Assembly (NCBI RefSeq): GCF_947501785.1
Contig: NZ_CANMXB010000001.1
Coordinates: forward strand, 2,484,501-2,548,500
DNA length: 64,000 bases
Origin: an uncultured Litoreibacter sp.
GTDB lineage: Bacteria; Pseudomonadota; Alphaproteobacteria; Rhodobacterales; Rhodobacteraceae
Reading direction: 5' to 3'
This document shows, in pieces, positions 34,395 to 42,242 of this stretch (within the stretch, counting starts at the first letter, position 1; each line of letters starts with the position of its first letter). The notes beneath the pieces are model-generated. The model was not told the origin of the DNA. It saw only the letters and a list, made by a program, of their open reading frames with translations, and searched no databases. The position numbers and the translations under genes were made by a program.

Positions 34395-34745
34395 ATGAGT
34401 CGAAAGGTGCTCTTTCTATCGGCAACGATATATGGCCTGATCGTGCTGGTCATTGCCAATTGGTTCCAGAACGGCATTAGCGGCGTGCCCAAACACTATC
34501 ATCTAGAATACGTAGCAGAACACTGCAGCCGCATCCCCGCAAAACACGCGGCAAATATCGCCGACCATATAATCTATGATGGCTCCATAGGCGGGGCCGT
34601 CATGATTTATGATGTCGTACCCGGCAAAGCCGGACCGGGTGCATTCGTGGTTGGCTATACCAGCCCGATTGATGACTTCTTCTGCTTATGGGGCGTGGGG
34701 TGCCCGATTGGGCCGCTATTGGAGAATGGGCGCTGCAACGCGTAG
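34395..34745 (+). CDS. Hypothetical protein with N-terminal membrane segment
   Basis: The 116-aa frame encodes an N-terminal hydrophobic helix (VLFLSATIYGLIVLVIANWF) and a short extracytoplasmic domain with four cysteines (EHCSRI, FFCLWG, VGCPIG, GRCNA) that could form two disulfides. The C-terminal Gly/Phe-rich part has GAFVVGYTSPIDDFFC. No family is recognised and the ribosome-binding site is weak. It sits alone between the two palindromic repeats, in the rpsO-pnp interval, and its base composition is lower in GC than neighbouring genes, consistent with recent acquisition. Confidence 0.5.
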   Translation: MSRKVLFLSATIYGLIVLVIANWFQNGISGVPKHYHLEYVAEHCSRIPAKHAANIADHIIYDGSIGGAVMIYDVVPGKAGPGAFVVGYTSPIDDFFCLWGVGCPIGPLLENGRCNA

Positions 34746-34928
34746 CCGGGCCGATGGCAGACCGTGGGGTGCCGCTGCTTCGGTATTTCTGTGGCGCTTT
34801 ATAGTGGCCAAGTACATCTTCCAAATATGCGGCGCGCGTCAGTGGCAGAAGCGGCAGCCCGCCGGACGGTCTGCCACTGGCCCGGCGCCTACGGCTTGAT
34901 TCCGGGCTGGGTGGTGTCAGGCGGGTGA

Positions 34929-34971
34929 ACCATGCGCTTTCAGCGCAGAACCACCCACCCTACGTTTGCTG
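34929..34971. repeat. Palindromic intergenic repeat, copy 2
   Basis: The core stem TGCGCT-TTC-AGCGCA (34933-34947) is followed by GAACCACCCACCCTACG and TTTGCTGA. An outer pair, GGGTGGT (near 34910) with ACCACCC (34950-34956), extends the structure. It matches copy 1 at 34280-34322 apart from a few substitutions. Confidence 0.65.
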
Positions 34972-34981
34972 AGCTATGCGG

Positions 34982-35239
34982 TCAGAGGCACAGGTAAAGG
35001 TTGTAGTTTTGGTAGGTGTTTGGGTCGGACCTAGTTGACGCATATTCCGCCTTCTTGCCCACCTTACCGCATATCCGGCTGGCTTCTTTTGCTGCGGTCT
35101 CCCGCTGGTACTCTTTTGAGTCCAGTCCGCCAGTCACAACAGTCACGCTATCTCCATTAAAGTCGGACACAATCGGTTCGGTTACGTCGCAGGCCGAAAT
35201 TGCTAGTACCGAAATCAAACCGACAAAACACTTCTTCAT
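34982..35239 (-). CDS. Small lipoprotein, unknown function
   Basis: This 85-aa protein has a lipoprotein signal MKKCFVGLISVLAISAC (lipobox ISAC). The mature part is about 69 residues with two cysteines near the end (RICGKV, LYLCL). AAGGGG lies upstream of the ATG. No domain is recognised. It lies on the opposite strand to rpsO and pnp, inside the interval between them. Confidence 0.6.
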   Translation of the reverse strand: MKKCFVGLISVLAISACDVTEPIVSDFNGDSVTVVTGGLDSKEYQRETAAKEASRICGKVGKKAEYASTRSDPNTYQNYNLYLCL

Positions 35240-35253
35240 TGTTAGTATTCCCC

Positions 35254-35493
35254 TTAAAATGAGGGATCATCGTGCAATGGACGCACAACGCACACAAGCT
35301 GAAACGATAAATCACTACGTACGCTTAACAATACATCATATTTGGTGAGCTTGCTCCATAATGCCGGTTTTTTCATATTGGACTTCACAGTTCCCGCCTC
35401 GGGCAAATTCCGGAGCCACCCAAAGAAAAAGGGAAATGCAAGCACACGGACGACTCCGCCAATGGCAAAATAGGCAGTGAGACCCCAAGGCAT
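35254..35493 (-). CDS. Doubtful small hydrophobic protein
   Basis: The frame from ATG 35493 begins with a hydrophobic aromatic segment (MPWGLTAYFAIGGVVRVLAF, then PFFFGWLRNL) and ends in an ordinary soluble-looking tail. GGGAAG lies upstream. Nothing else supports it, and the 240-bp region could be non-coding. Apart from this, 35240-35587 shows no gene. Confidence 0.25.
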   Translation of the reverse strand: MPWGLTAYFAIGGVVRVLAFPFFFGWLRNLPEAGTVKSNMKKPALWSKLTKYDVLLSVRSDLSFQLVCVVRPLHDDPSF

Positions 35494-35587
35494 TCCCCCA
35501 CTTCCCAAACGCACAAAACCCCTCTATAGACCCCACATCTGAGACGTGGTGCCTCGACCCCGGCACCATACAAAGGACCAAGGGGTC

Positions 35588-35645
35588 GGCGGCAATGGGG
35601 CCGCCATTCAAAATGGGAGACGCGGGAAGGCCCGCGAGTGCTCCC
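35588..35645 (+). promoter_or_regulatory. pnp leader hairpins
   Basis: Two stem-loops precede the pnp ribosome-binding site. One is GGCGGC (35588-35593) with GCCGCC (35600-35605). The other is a longer one with outer arms GGGAG (35615-35619)/CTCCC (35641-35645) and inner arms CGCGGG (35621-35626)/CCCGCG (35631-35636). In Escherichia coli, RNase III cuts a pnp leader hairpin and PNPase then represses its own synthesis; this structure is a candidate for similar control. Confidence 0.55.
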
Positions 35646-35661
35646 TGATAGGAAACGATAC

Positions 35662-37794
35662 ATGTTCAACGTAACGAAAAAATCCATCGAGTGGGGTGAG
35701 GAAACTCTGACGCTCGAATCCGGCAAAGTTGCCCGTCAAGCGGACGGCTGCGTGATTGCCACCTACGGCGAGACCTCCGTTATGGCCGCCGTCACTTTTG
35801 CCAAGAAGCAAAAGCCCGGTCAGGACTTCTTCCCGCTGACCGTCCACTACAACGAGAAATACTACGCCGCCGGTAAAATCCCGGGTGGCTTCTTCAAGCG
35901 CGAGGCGCGCCCGACCGAGAAAGAGACGCTGACATCGCGTCTGATCGACCGTCCGATCCGCCCGCTGTTTGTGCCGGGCTTCAAGAACGAGGTTCTGGTG
36001 ATCTGTACCGTGCTGTCGCACGATCTGGTTAACGACCCTGACATGGTTGCGATGGTTGCGGCCTCCGCCGCGCTGACCATTTCCGGTGCGCCGTTCATGG
36101 GCCCGATTGCGGCTTGCCGCGTGGGCTTTGAGGATGGCGAATACATCCTGAACCCTGAGATGGACGACATGCACAACCTGCGCATGAACCCTGAGCAGCG
36201 TTTGGACCTTGTTGTTGCAGGCACCAAAGACGCCGTGATGATGGTTGAATCGGAAGCCTACGAGCTGACCGAAGACGAGATGCTGGGCGCTGTTGAATTT
36301 GCGCATGAGCAAATTCAGCCTGCGATTGACCTGATTTTGGACTTCGCCGAAGAGTGCGCGAAGGAGCCGTTTGACTTTACGCCTCCGGACTACAGCGACC
36401 TGTATAAGGCCGTTGCGAAAGCGGGCGAGAAAGCCATGCGGGCCGCTTACGCGATCACCGACAAGCAGGAGCGCACCGCTGCTGTGGCTGCCGCGAAAGA
36501 GACCGCGATTGCGAAGCTGACGGAAGAGCAGCTGGAGGACGAGAACCTTGGGTCCGCACTGAAGAAGCTGGAAAGCACCGTTCTGCGCGGCGACGTGGTG
36601 AAGAACAAGAAGCGCATTGACGGGCGTAACCTGGACGAGATCCGCGACATTGTGTCTGAGGTTGGCTTGCTGCCACGGACGCACGGCTCCGCTTTGTTCA
36701 CACGTGGCGAGACGCAGGGTCTGGTTGTGACCACCTTGGGCACCGGCGATGACGAGCAGATGATCGACAGCCTGCAGGGCATGTATAAGTCGAACTTCCT
36801 GCTGCATTACAACTTCCCGCCCTATTCGGTTGGTGAAGTGGGTCGCTTCGGCCCTCCGGGTCGTCGTGAGATTGGCCACGGGAAACTGGCGTGGCGTGCG
36901 TTGCAGGCGGTTCTGCCGGCGTCGACCGACTTCCCCTATACCATCCGTCTGGTGTCCGAGATCACAGAATCGAACGGCTCCTCCTCCATGGCTTCGGTCT
37001 GTGGCGGGTCCTTGTCGATGATGGACGCAGGCGTGCCCCTGAAAGCGCCGGTTGCAGGTGTGGCCATGGGTCTGATCCTGGAAGACGACGGCAGCTACGC
37101 TGTTCTGTCGGACATCTTGGGTGACGAAGACCACCTGGGCGACATGGACTTCAAAGTGGCTGGTACCGAAAACGGCATCACCTCGCTGCAGATGGACATC
37201 AAGGTTGCGGGCATCACGCCTGAGATCATGAAAACCGCTTTGGCGCAGGCCAAAGAGGGCCGGATGCACATTCTGGGTGAGATGAACAAGGCGCTGTCCT
37301 CGGCTGGCGACTTCTCCATCCACGCGCCACGGATCGAGACCATGCAGGTGCCAACGGATAAAATCCGCGAAGTCATCGGCACGGGCGGCAAAGTCATCCG
37401 CGAGATCGTGGAAGTGTCCGGCGCCAAGGTCGACATCAACGACGACGGCATCATCAAGATCGCTAGCCCGAATGGCGAGGCCATCAAGAAGGCCTATGAC
37501 ATGATCCACTCGATCGTGGCTGAGCCGGAAGAGGGTATGGTTTATACCGGTACCGTCGTGAAGATCGTCGATTTCGGCGCCTTCGTGAACTTCTTCGGCA
37601 AGCGCGACGGGCTGGTGCACGTCTCGCAAATCGAGAACCGCCGTTTGAACCATCCTTCCGACGTCCTGAAAGAGGGCCAAGAGGTGAAGGTCAAGCTGCT
37701 GGGCTTCGATGATCGCGGCAAGGTGCGCCTGTCGATGAAAGTCGTCGATCAGGAAACCGGCGAAGAGATCAAGAAGGAAGAAGCGGCTGACTAA
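35662..37794 (+). CDS. pnp: Polyribonucleotide nucleotidyltransferase (PNPase)
   Basis: The protein is 710 aa from ATG 35662 with AGGAAA upstream. Two RNase PH-like domains are present (first: [31 protein letters not shown]; second: [37 protein letters not shown]). A KH domain (about 555-615, [14 protein letters not shown]) and an S1 domain (about 620-690, [16 protein letters not shown]) follow. It degrades RNA 3' to 5' by phosphorolysis within the degradosome. The length and order are canonical. Confidence 0.98.
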   Translation: MFNVTKKSIEWGEETLTLESGKVARQADGCVIATYGETSVMAAVTFAKKQKPGQDFFPLTVHYNEKYYAAGKIPGGFFKREARPTEKETLTSRLIDRPIRPLFVPGFKNEVLVICTVLSHDLVNDPDMVAMVAASAALTISGAPFMGPIAACRVGFEDGEYILNPEMDDMHNLRMNPEQRLDLVVAGTKDAVMMVESEAYELTEDEMLGAVEFAHEQIQPAIDLILDFAEECAKEPFDFTPPDYSDLYKAVAKAGEKAMRAAYAITDKQERTAAVAAAKETAIAKLTEEQLEDENLGSALKKLESTVLRGDVVKNKKRIDGRNLDEIRDIVSEVGLLPRTHGSALFTRGETQGLVVTTLGTGDDEQMIDSLQGMYKSNFLLHYNFPPYSVGEVGRFGPPGRREIGHGKLAWRALQAVLPASTDFPYTIRLVSEITESNGSSSMASVCGGSLSMMDAGVPLKAPVAGVAMGLILEDDGSYAVLSDILGDEDHLGDMDFKVAGTENGITSLQMDIKVAGITPEIMKTALAQAKEGRMHILGEMNKALSSAGDFSIHAPRIETMQVPTDKIREVIGTGGKVIREIVEVSGAKVDINDDGIIKIASPNGEAIKKAYDMIHSIVAEPEEGMVYTGTVVKIVDFGAFVNFFGKRDGLVHVSQIENRRLNHPSDVLKEGQEVKVKLLGFDDRGKVRLSMKVVDQETGEEIKKEEAAD

Positions 37795-37816
37795 GCCCTC
37801 GGACTTTTGAGAACAG

Positions 37817-37850
37817 AAAGCCCCGGTGGAAACGCCGGGGCTTTTTCTTT
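37817..37850 (+). terminator. Rho-independent terminator of pnp
   Basis: AAAGCCCCGG (37817-37826) pairs with CCGGGGCTTT (37835-37844) around an 8-nt loop, followed by TTCTTT. The next 180 bp to the outer-membrane protein gene hold no gene. Confidence 0.9.
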
Positions 37851-38030
37851 TCGGCAGCGGCCAACACTCCGCGACCCACAAATATTCGGTTTTTTTATGT
37901 TCACGGGACCACACGAAATGGACCCCGTTTTGTGAAAATCTGTTTAATGACCAAGGCCGCGGGACGAGCGCATAAGGTTGGTGTGGCGGCATAAATCGTC
38001 ACCGTGCCACCTGACCCGAAAGAGACCAAA

Positions 38031-38711
38031 ATGCGCCTAATCCTCACCGCGGCCGCCGCAGCCGTCACCCTTTCCTCCCCCGCTTTTTCGCAAGACCTGT
38101 ATGGCCATGTCTTTGGCGGCTACTCCGCCATTCAAGACCCCAACTTCACCGGCGTCGTCACCCCGCCCGGCGGCCAGCAGTCGGTCGATACCCGGTTTGG
38201 CGGCGGCTACAACATTGGGGCCGCATTCGGGAAATCGCTGCCCTCGCTTGATTTCGGTAGCTTCCGAGTTCGCGGCGAGGTTGAACTGTCATACAATACC
38301 GATGACGTTGACCAGATCTTCTTCTCCGGCAACGGGCCAGCGGCGGAGGTCAATGTTGCGGGCGACATCTCGACGACGCGCGTCTTCGGCAACCTGATCG
38401 CGGACCTGCCGACCGGCGGCAGCTTCACACCATATGCGGGCTTCGGGCTTGGCGTGGCGTCCACCAGCACCAACCTGATCTACGGCCCCGGCGTCCGGCT
38501 GGATGACCGCAGCGAAGGCGTGACCGCGCAGCTCATTCTGGGGACGTCTTACGCACTGAGCGACAACCTGAGCCTGACCGGCGACGTGCGCTATATCCGC
38601 GACTTCAGCGTTGATGTGCCGCGCTTCAACCCGGCGGGCGGACTGACCGGGACGGTCAGCGACGACATTGGCAGCGTGAACGTCAATGTTGGCCTGCGCT
38701 TCGGCTTTTAG
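38031..38711 (+). CDS. Outer-membrane beta-barrel protein (OmpA/OprF-like porin family)
   Basis: The protein is 226 aa from ATG 38031. The signal peptide is LILTAAAAAVTLSSPAFSQ. The mature part consists of alternating aromatic/glycine strands (YGHVFGGYSAIQDP, RVRGEVELSYNTDD, FTPYAGFGLGVAST, LSLTGDVRYIRDF) and ends in the outer-membrane insertion signal VNVGLRFGF with terminal Phe. It is an eight-stranded small barrel by size. The ligand is unknown; such proteins often help membrane integrity or adhesion. Confidence 0.85.
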   Translation: MRLILTAAAAAVTLSSPAFSQDLYGHVFGGYSAIQDPNFTGVVTPPGGQQSVDTRFGGGYNIGAAFGKSLPSLDFGSFRVRGEVELSYNTDDVDQIFFSGNGPAAEVNVAGDISTTRVFGNLIADLPTGGSFTPYAGFGLGVASTSTNLIYGPGVRLDDRSEGVTAQLILGTSYALSDNLSLTGDVRYIRDFSVDVPRFNPAGGLTGTVSDDIGSVNVNVGLRFGF

Positions 38712-38765
38712 CCCCCACTCCAGTCAAGAGCAGTGCCGACAGAGCTGCGGGGGCCAACCCCGCAG

Positions 38766-38797
38766 GAGAGGCTCCAACGCAAGTTGGTGCCTCTTTT
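38766..38797 (+). terminator. Terminator after the outer-membrane protein gene
   Basis: GAGGC-T-CCAAC (38768-38778), loop GCAA, GTTGG-T-GCCTC (38783-38793), then TTTT: an 10-pair stem with one central mismatch. A second GC hairpin (CTGCGGGG/CCCCGCAG) lies just upstream near 38746-38765. Confidence 0.7.
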
Positions 38798-38872
38798 GGT
38801 GCCAGTTTCCCCGTTTCTTTGGCGGCCTGATCTCTGACAGTCGCCTCACACGCGTAAATGAGGGACAAAACC

Positions 38873-39568
38873 ATGAAAAAACCACTCGCTGAATTTATCG
38901 GAACCTTCACACTGGTTCTGCTTGGATGCGGATCTGCCGTCTTCGCCGGAGCCGATATCGGCCTGACCGGCATCAGCTTCGCCTTCGGGCTGGCGTTGAT
39001 CGGGATGGCCTACGGCATCGGCGCCGTGTCGGGCTGCCATATCAACCCTGCCGTGTCCCTCGGGGCGGTCGCCGCGGGCCGCATGACCATCGCCGAAGCG
39101 GTGCCTTACATGATCGCCCAAGTTGCGGGCGCCATCGTCGCAGCGTTGGTGCTGATGACAATCGCATCGGGCCAGGCCGACTATTCGGTGGCGGAAAACG
39201 GGCTGGGCCAGAACGGCTGGGGCGCGGGCTACCTTGGTGAATACACTATGGCCTCCGCCTTCATCTTTGAAGTCGTCGCGACCTTCCTGTTCATGGTGGT
39301 GATCCTGGGTGCCACAGGCAAAGGCGCCCCCGCCGCCATGGCCGGGCTGGCCATTGGTCTGGCACTGGTCGTCATCCATCTAGTCGGCATCAACATCACC
39401 GGCGTGTCGGTGAACCCCGCGCGGTCGATCGGGCCCGCATTGTTTGCCGGCGGCACAGCGATTGTCCAGCTGTGGCTGTTCATCGTGGCCCCCATCATCG
39501 GCGCGGTTGCCGCGGGCCTGCTGTTCAAATCGGGCCTGCTTGACGCCGAAGCCGACGCCGAGGCCTAA
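38873..39568 (+). CDS. aqpZ: Aquaporin Z
   Basis: The 231-aa water channel has six TM segments and two NPA boxes (SGCHINPAVSLG, about 60; VSVNPARSIGPALF, about 185). The selectivity filter has the water-specific pattern (His in helix 5, LVVIHLVGINITG, and Arg after the second NPA). The ATG follows GAGGG with 7-nt spacing. The gene stands alone between two terminators. It carries a short acidic C-terminal tail (DAEADAEA). Confidence 0.96.
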   Translation: MKKPLAEFIGTFTLVLLGCGSAVFAGADIGLTGISFAFGLALIGMAYGIGAVSGCHINPAVSLGAVAAGRMTIAEAVPYMIAQVAGAIVAALVLMTIASGQADYSVAENGLGQNGWGAGYLGEYTMASAFIFEVVATFLFMVVILGATGKGAPAAMAGLAIGLALVVIHLVGINITGVSVNPARSIGPALFAGGTAIVQLWLFIVAPIIGAVAAGLLFKSGLLDAEADAEA

Positions 39569-39588
39569 GACCGCTGATACAACGCCAG

Positions 39589-39620
39589 AAAGGCCCCTTC
39601 GGCGACGACGGGGCCTTTTT
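39589..39620 (+). terminator. Rho-independent terminator of aqpZ
   Basis: AAAGGCCCC (39589-39597) pairs with GGGGCCTTT (39610-39618) and continues into a T-tract. Confidence 0.88.
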
Positions 39621-39753
39621 CATGCATCCCCCGCATAAACCTTGGTCCAATGCCGCCCGAGATGCGCCGAAAGGCCAATGGGACATAGGCGATTTCTCCT
39701 CACATGCTGATCATCGCAACACCGCGATAACCAACCTGAAACGGAGACTGACT

Positions 39754-40032
39754 ATGACATCCAAGATCCTTACCCTGACCACCGCAATCGTCGCCTTGCC
39801 TGCCGCGGCCTTTGCCCAGTTCAACCTTGGCGACACATTGCCCACGGCCGAAGCCGACATCCGCACCATGCTGGAAACCCAGGGCTACCAGATCGAGGAA
39901 ATCGAGCTGGAGACGGACGAAATCGAAGTCGAAGCCACCCTGGACGGGGTCGCATACGAACTGACCCTGGCAGCGGCCACCGGCGAAATCATCGAGATCG
40001 AGCTGGATGACGAAGACGGCGACGACGACTGA
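39754..40032 (+). CDS. Secreted PepSY-like small acidic protein
   Basis: The protein is 92 aa from ATG 39754 with GGAG 8 nt upstream. The signal peptide is KILTLTTAIVALPAAAFAQ. The mature 73-residue part is one PepSY-like alpha/beta unit (EADIRTMLETQGYQIEEIEL, ELTLAAATGEIIEIELDDED) that ends in a run of Asp. The strongly acidic tail could bind cations. It precedes, by 73 bp, a gene for a membrane-bound HTH protein, which suggests a periplasmic sensor or partner role (inference). Confidence 0.8.
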   Translation: MTSKILTLTTAIVALPAAAFAQFNLGDTLPTAEADIRTMLETQGYQIEEIELETDEIEVEATLDGVAYELTLAAATGEIIEIELDDEDGDDD

Positions 40033-40105
40033 GAACGGATGGGCGGGCCGGACCGGCTTGCCCTCCCCCACGCTTCCCTGCCAAAACAGCGGCAGGGAGG
40101 CGATC

Positions 40106-40612
40106 ATGCACCAATCCACAAAGAGCCTTTGGGGGCTGTTCATCCTGCAAGCGGCCTGCGCCGCCTTCTTTGCGTTTGACGCCGTGTCGGACTTCCTTGG
40201 CTGGGAGGCCAAGTCCCCCCTGCGCGACATGGATGTGTACGAATATGTGTTCGCCGCCGTGCTGGTGGTCAGCCTCGCCATCACGGCGCGGGAAATCGTG
40301 AAGATGCAAGGCCGCCAGAAACGGCTGAAGCAGCAGGTTGACGTGGCCTCGGGCGCGTTTGCCGAATTGCTGGAACGCCAGTTCGAGGAATGGCAACTGA
40401 CAAGTTCGGAGGCGGAGGTTGCGATGCTGGCCATCAAGGGGCTGTCGATTGCCGACATGGCGCGACTGCGCGACACCAAGGAAGGCACCATCAAGGCCCA
40501 ATGCGCCGCCGTCTACCGCAAGGCGGGCGTCACCGGGCGGCTGCAGCTGCTGAGCCTGTTCATCGAGGAGCTGATGGCGGAGACCCTGATACCCGCCCCC
40601 CGGGACGTTTGA
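40106..40612 (+). CDS. Membrane-anchored LuxR-type HTH protein
   Basis: The protein is 168 aa from ATG 40106 (GGGAGG upstream). Two TM segments come first (LWGLFILQAACAAFFAFDAV, YEYVFAAVLVVSLAI), then a cytoplasmic heptad-rich helix (KMQGRQKRLKQQVDVASG). A LuxR/GerE-like helix-turn-helix follows at about 100-155 (LTSSEAEVAMLAIKGLSIAD, EGTIKAQCAAVYRKAGV). Membrane-tethered one-component regulators of this order read an envelope signal and bind DNA at the membrane. It is co-directional with the PepSY-like gene just upstream. Confidence 0.82.
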   Translation: MHQSTKSLWGLFILQAACAAFFAFDAVSDFLGWEAKSPLRDMDVYEYVFAAVLVVSLAITAREIVKMQGRQKRLKQQVDVASGAFAELLERQFEEWQLTSSEAEVAMLAIKGLSIADMARLRDTKEGTIKAQCAAVYRKAGVTGRLQLLSLFIEELMAETLIPAPRDV

Positions 40613-40741
40613 CCCAAAACCGTGCCATTGTGGTCACAGCTTGCGGCCTCACGATCCTGTTATTCCAACTTCCCCGAAAAGCCGGTAAAATCCGCAAACT
40701 GCTAGTCTGGGCCAAGGTTTTTTGGCAATAAGGGGACCCTA

Positions 40742-41302
40742 ATGATTAACCGTCGTACACTACTGGCCTCCGGCCTTGCCTCCGCCGCCCTCTGCGCGAC
40801 GCCCGCTTTGGCGCAACGCAAGGCCTGGGTGATGCCGGAGCAATTCAAACCACGCGTCATCAACCTGGCGGGCGATCTGCCTGCGGGCGAAATCCATGTC
40901 GACCCGCGCGCCTTCGCGCTGTACTGGACCCTGGCCGAGGGCAAGGCGCTCCGCTACACCTGCGGCATCGGCCGCGCCGGCCTTTATGAAAGCGGCACCT
41001 TCACCGTGGGCGCCAAGAAAGAGTGGCCCTCCTGGACGCCGACGCAGGACATGATCAAGCGCGACCCGAAATACAAGCAATGGGAGGACGGCCAACCAGG
41101 CGGCCCCGACAACCCGCTTGGATCGCGCGCGTTGTACCTGTTTGCGCCCCGCATCGGCGACACGTTCCTGCGCATCCACGGCACCTCCGCGCCATGGACC
41201 ATCAACTCCGCCGTCTCAAACGGCTGCGTGCGGCTGACCAACGCCCATATCGCGCATCTCTACCAGCAAGTGCCCAAGGGCACGAAAGTTGTGCTGCACT
41301 AG
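40742..41302 (+). CDS. L,D-transpeptidase (YkuD domain)
   Basis: The 186-aa protein has a probable Tat signal (MINRRTLLASGLASAALCAT, twin Arg at 4-5). The YkuD domain has the conserved HGTSAPWTINSAVSNGCVRL, with catalytic Cys in SNGCVR and His in HGT. It forms 3-3 peptidoglycan cross-links or attaches proteins to peptidoglycan in the periplasm. GGGGA lies upstream of the ATG. It is a single-gene unit ending in a good terminator. Confidence 0.92.
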   Translation: MINRRTLLASGLASAALCATPALAQRKAWVMPEQFKPRVINLAGDLPAGEIHVDPRAFALYWTLAEGKALRYTCGIGRAGLYESGTFTVGAKKEWPSWTPTQDMIKRDPKYKQWEDGQPGGPDNPLGSRALYLFAPRIGDTFLRIHGTSAPWTINSAVSNGCVRLTNAHIAHLYQQVPKGTKVVLH

Positions 41303-41327
41303 GCGCGGCACCTCTTTCGAAAATAGG

Positions 41328-41360
41328 AAAGGCCGGTCACTGGGACCGGCCTTTTTCTTT
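41328..41360 (+). terminator. Rho-independent terminator of the L,D-transpeptidase gene
   Basis: AAAGGCCGGTC (41328-41338) pairs with GACCGGCCTTT (41344-41354) around a 5-nt loop, followed by a T-rich tract. Further downstream a perfect 8-bp hairpin (TGAAGGAC/GTCCTTCA, 41432-41450) may serve the convergent peroxiredoxin gene. Confidence 0.88.
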
Positions 41361-41498
41361 TTGGGGTCAAAGCTCACATTCTGGCGGGCTTCTTTCTGCC
41401 AAAAATATGCTAGGTAGTTTGCCCGTGCGGCTGAAGGACAAAGTCCTTCAAAGAGCACAGAAAAACATGCGCGGCGCAGCCGCTCCTTTGGGTTGCGG

Positions 41499-42149
41499 TC
41501 AGCCCGGCGCTTTGACGGTGCGCAGGTAGGGCAGCACGGTGGTGACGTCGCCGAACTTGGCCTGCGCGTCCTCGGTGGACACGGCGGGCGGCACGATCAC
41601 GTCCTGGCCGACTTCCCAGTTGGCGGGCGTGGCCACGCCTTTGGCCGACATTTGCAGCCCGTCCAACGCGCGGATGATTTCCGCGAAATTGCGGCCCACG
41701 GTCATCGGGTAGGTCATCATCAGTTTAACCTGCTTGTCCGGCCCGATGATGAACACTGACCGCACCGTGGCGCTGTCGGCAGGGGTGCGCCCGTCTGGCA
41801 GCACGTATTCGGCGGGCAGCATATCGAAGGCTTTGGCAACCTCCAGACCTTCATCCGCGACGATGGCGAACTCGGCCTTGGCGTCGGCCACTTTTTCAAT
41901 GTCGGCCTTCCATTTGACGTGATCCTCGACCCCGTCGACGGAGACGCCCAACACCTTGGTGTTGCGCTTGGCCCATTCATCGGCCAGCTGCGCGACCGCG
42001 CCGAATTCCGTGGTGCAGACCGGAGTAAAATCCTTGGGGTGGCTGAAGATAACCGCCCAGCTGTCCCCCACCCAGTCATGCAGCGAGATATCGCCCTTGT
42101 CAGTGGTCACGGTCAAATCGGGAATTGTGTCGTTTATGCGAAGCCCCAT
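41499..42149 (-). CDS. 1-Cys peroxiredoxin (Prx6 type)
   Basis: This 216-aa thiol peroxidase has the peroxidatic Cys45 in DFTPVCTTEFG. No other cysteine occurs, so there is no resolving cysteine in the chain. The length and the C-terminal extension (MSAKGVATPANWEVGQDVIV) fit the Prx6 subgroup, which reduces H2O2 and lipid hydroperoxides with an external reductant. It diverges from the aldehyde dehydrogenase gene across 93 bp that contain no obvious operator. Confidence 0.94.
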   Translation of the reverse strand: MGLRINDTIPDLTVTTDKGDISLHDWVGDSWAVIFSHPKDFTPVCTTEFGAVAQLADEWAKRNTKVLGVSVDGVEDHVKWKADIEKVADAKAEFAIVADEGLEVAKAFDMLPAEYVLPDGRTPADSATVRSVFIIGPDKQVKLMMTYPMTVGRNFAEIIRALDGLQMSAKGVATPANWEVGQDVIVPPAVSTEDAQAKFGDVTTVLPYLRTVKAPG

Positions 42150-42242
42150 GGCGTTCCCTTTCTATTGAAACTAGCTTGCCCTCAATATAGTCGCCATTGG
42201 CGGCGATTGAACACCCCGCCGCACACCCATACTGGAGGCCCC

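Noticed and set aside
33968-35661. Insertion sequence or prophage remnant between rpsO and pnp
   Set aside because: No transposase, integrase, terminal inverted repeat or target duplication could be found; only small genes and palindromic repeats are present.
35608-37992. A 794-aa open frame antisense to pnp
   Set aside because: It lies entirely opposite the well-conserved pnp gene, has no ribosome-binding site and shows the composition expected from the reverse strand of a high-GC gene.
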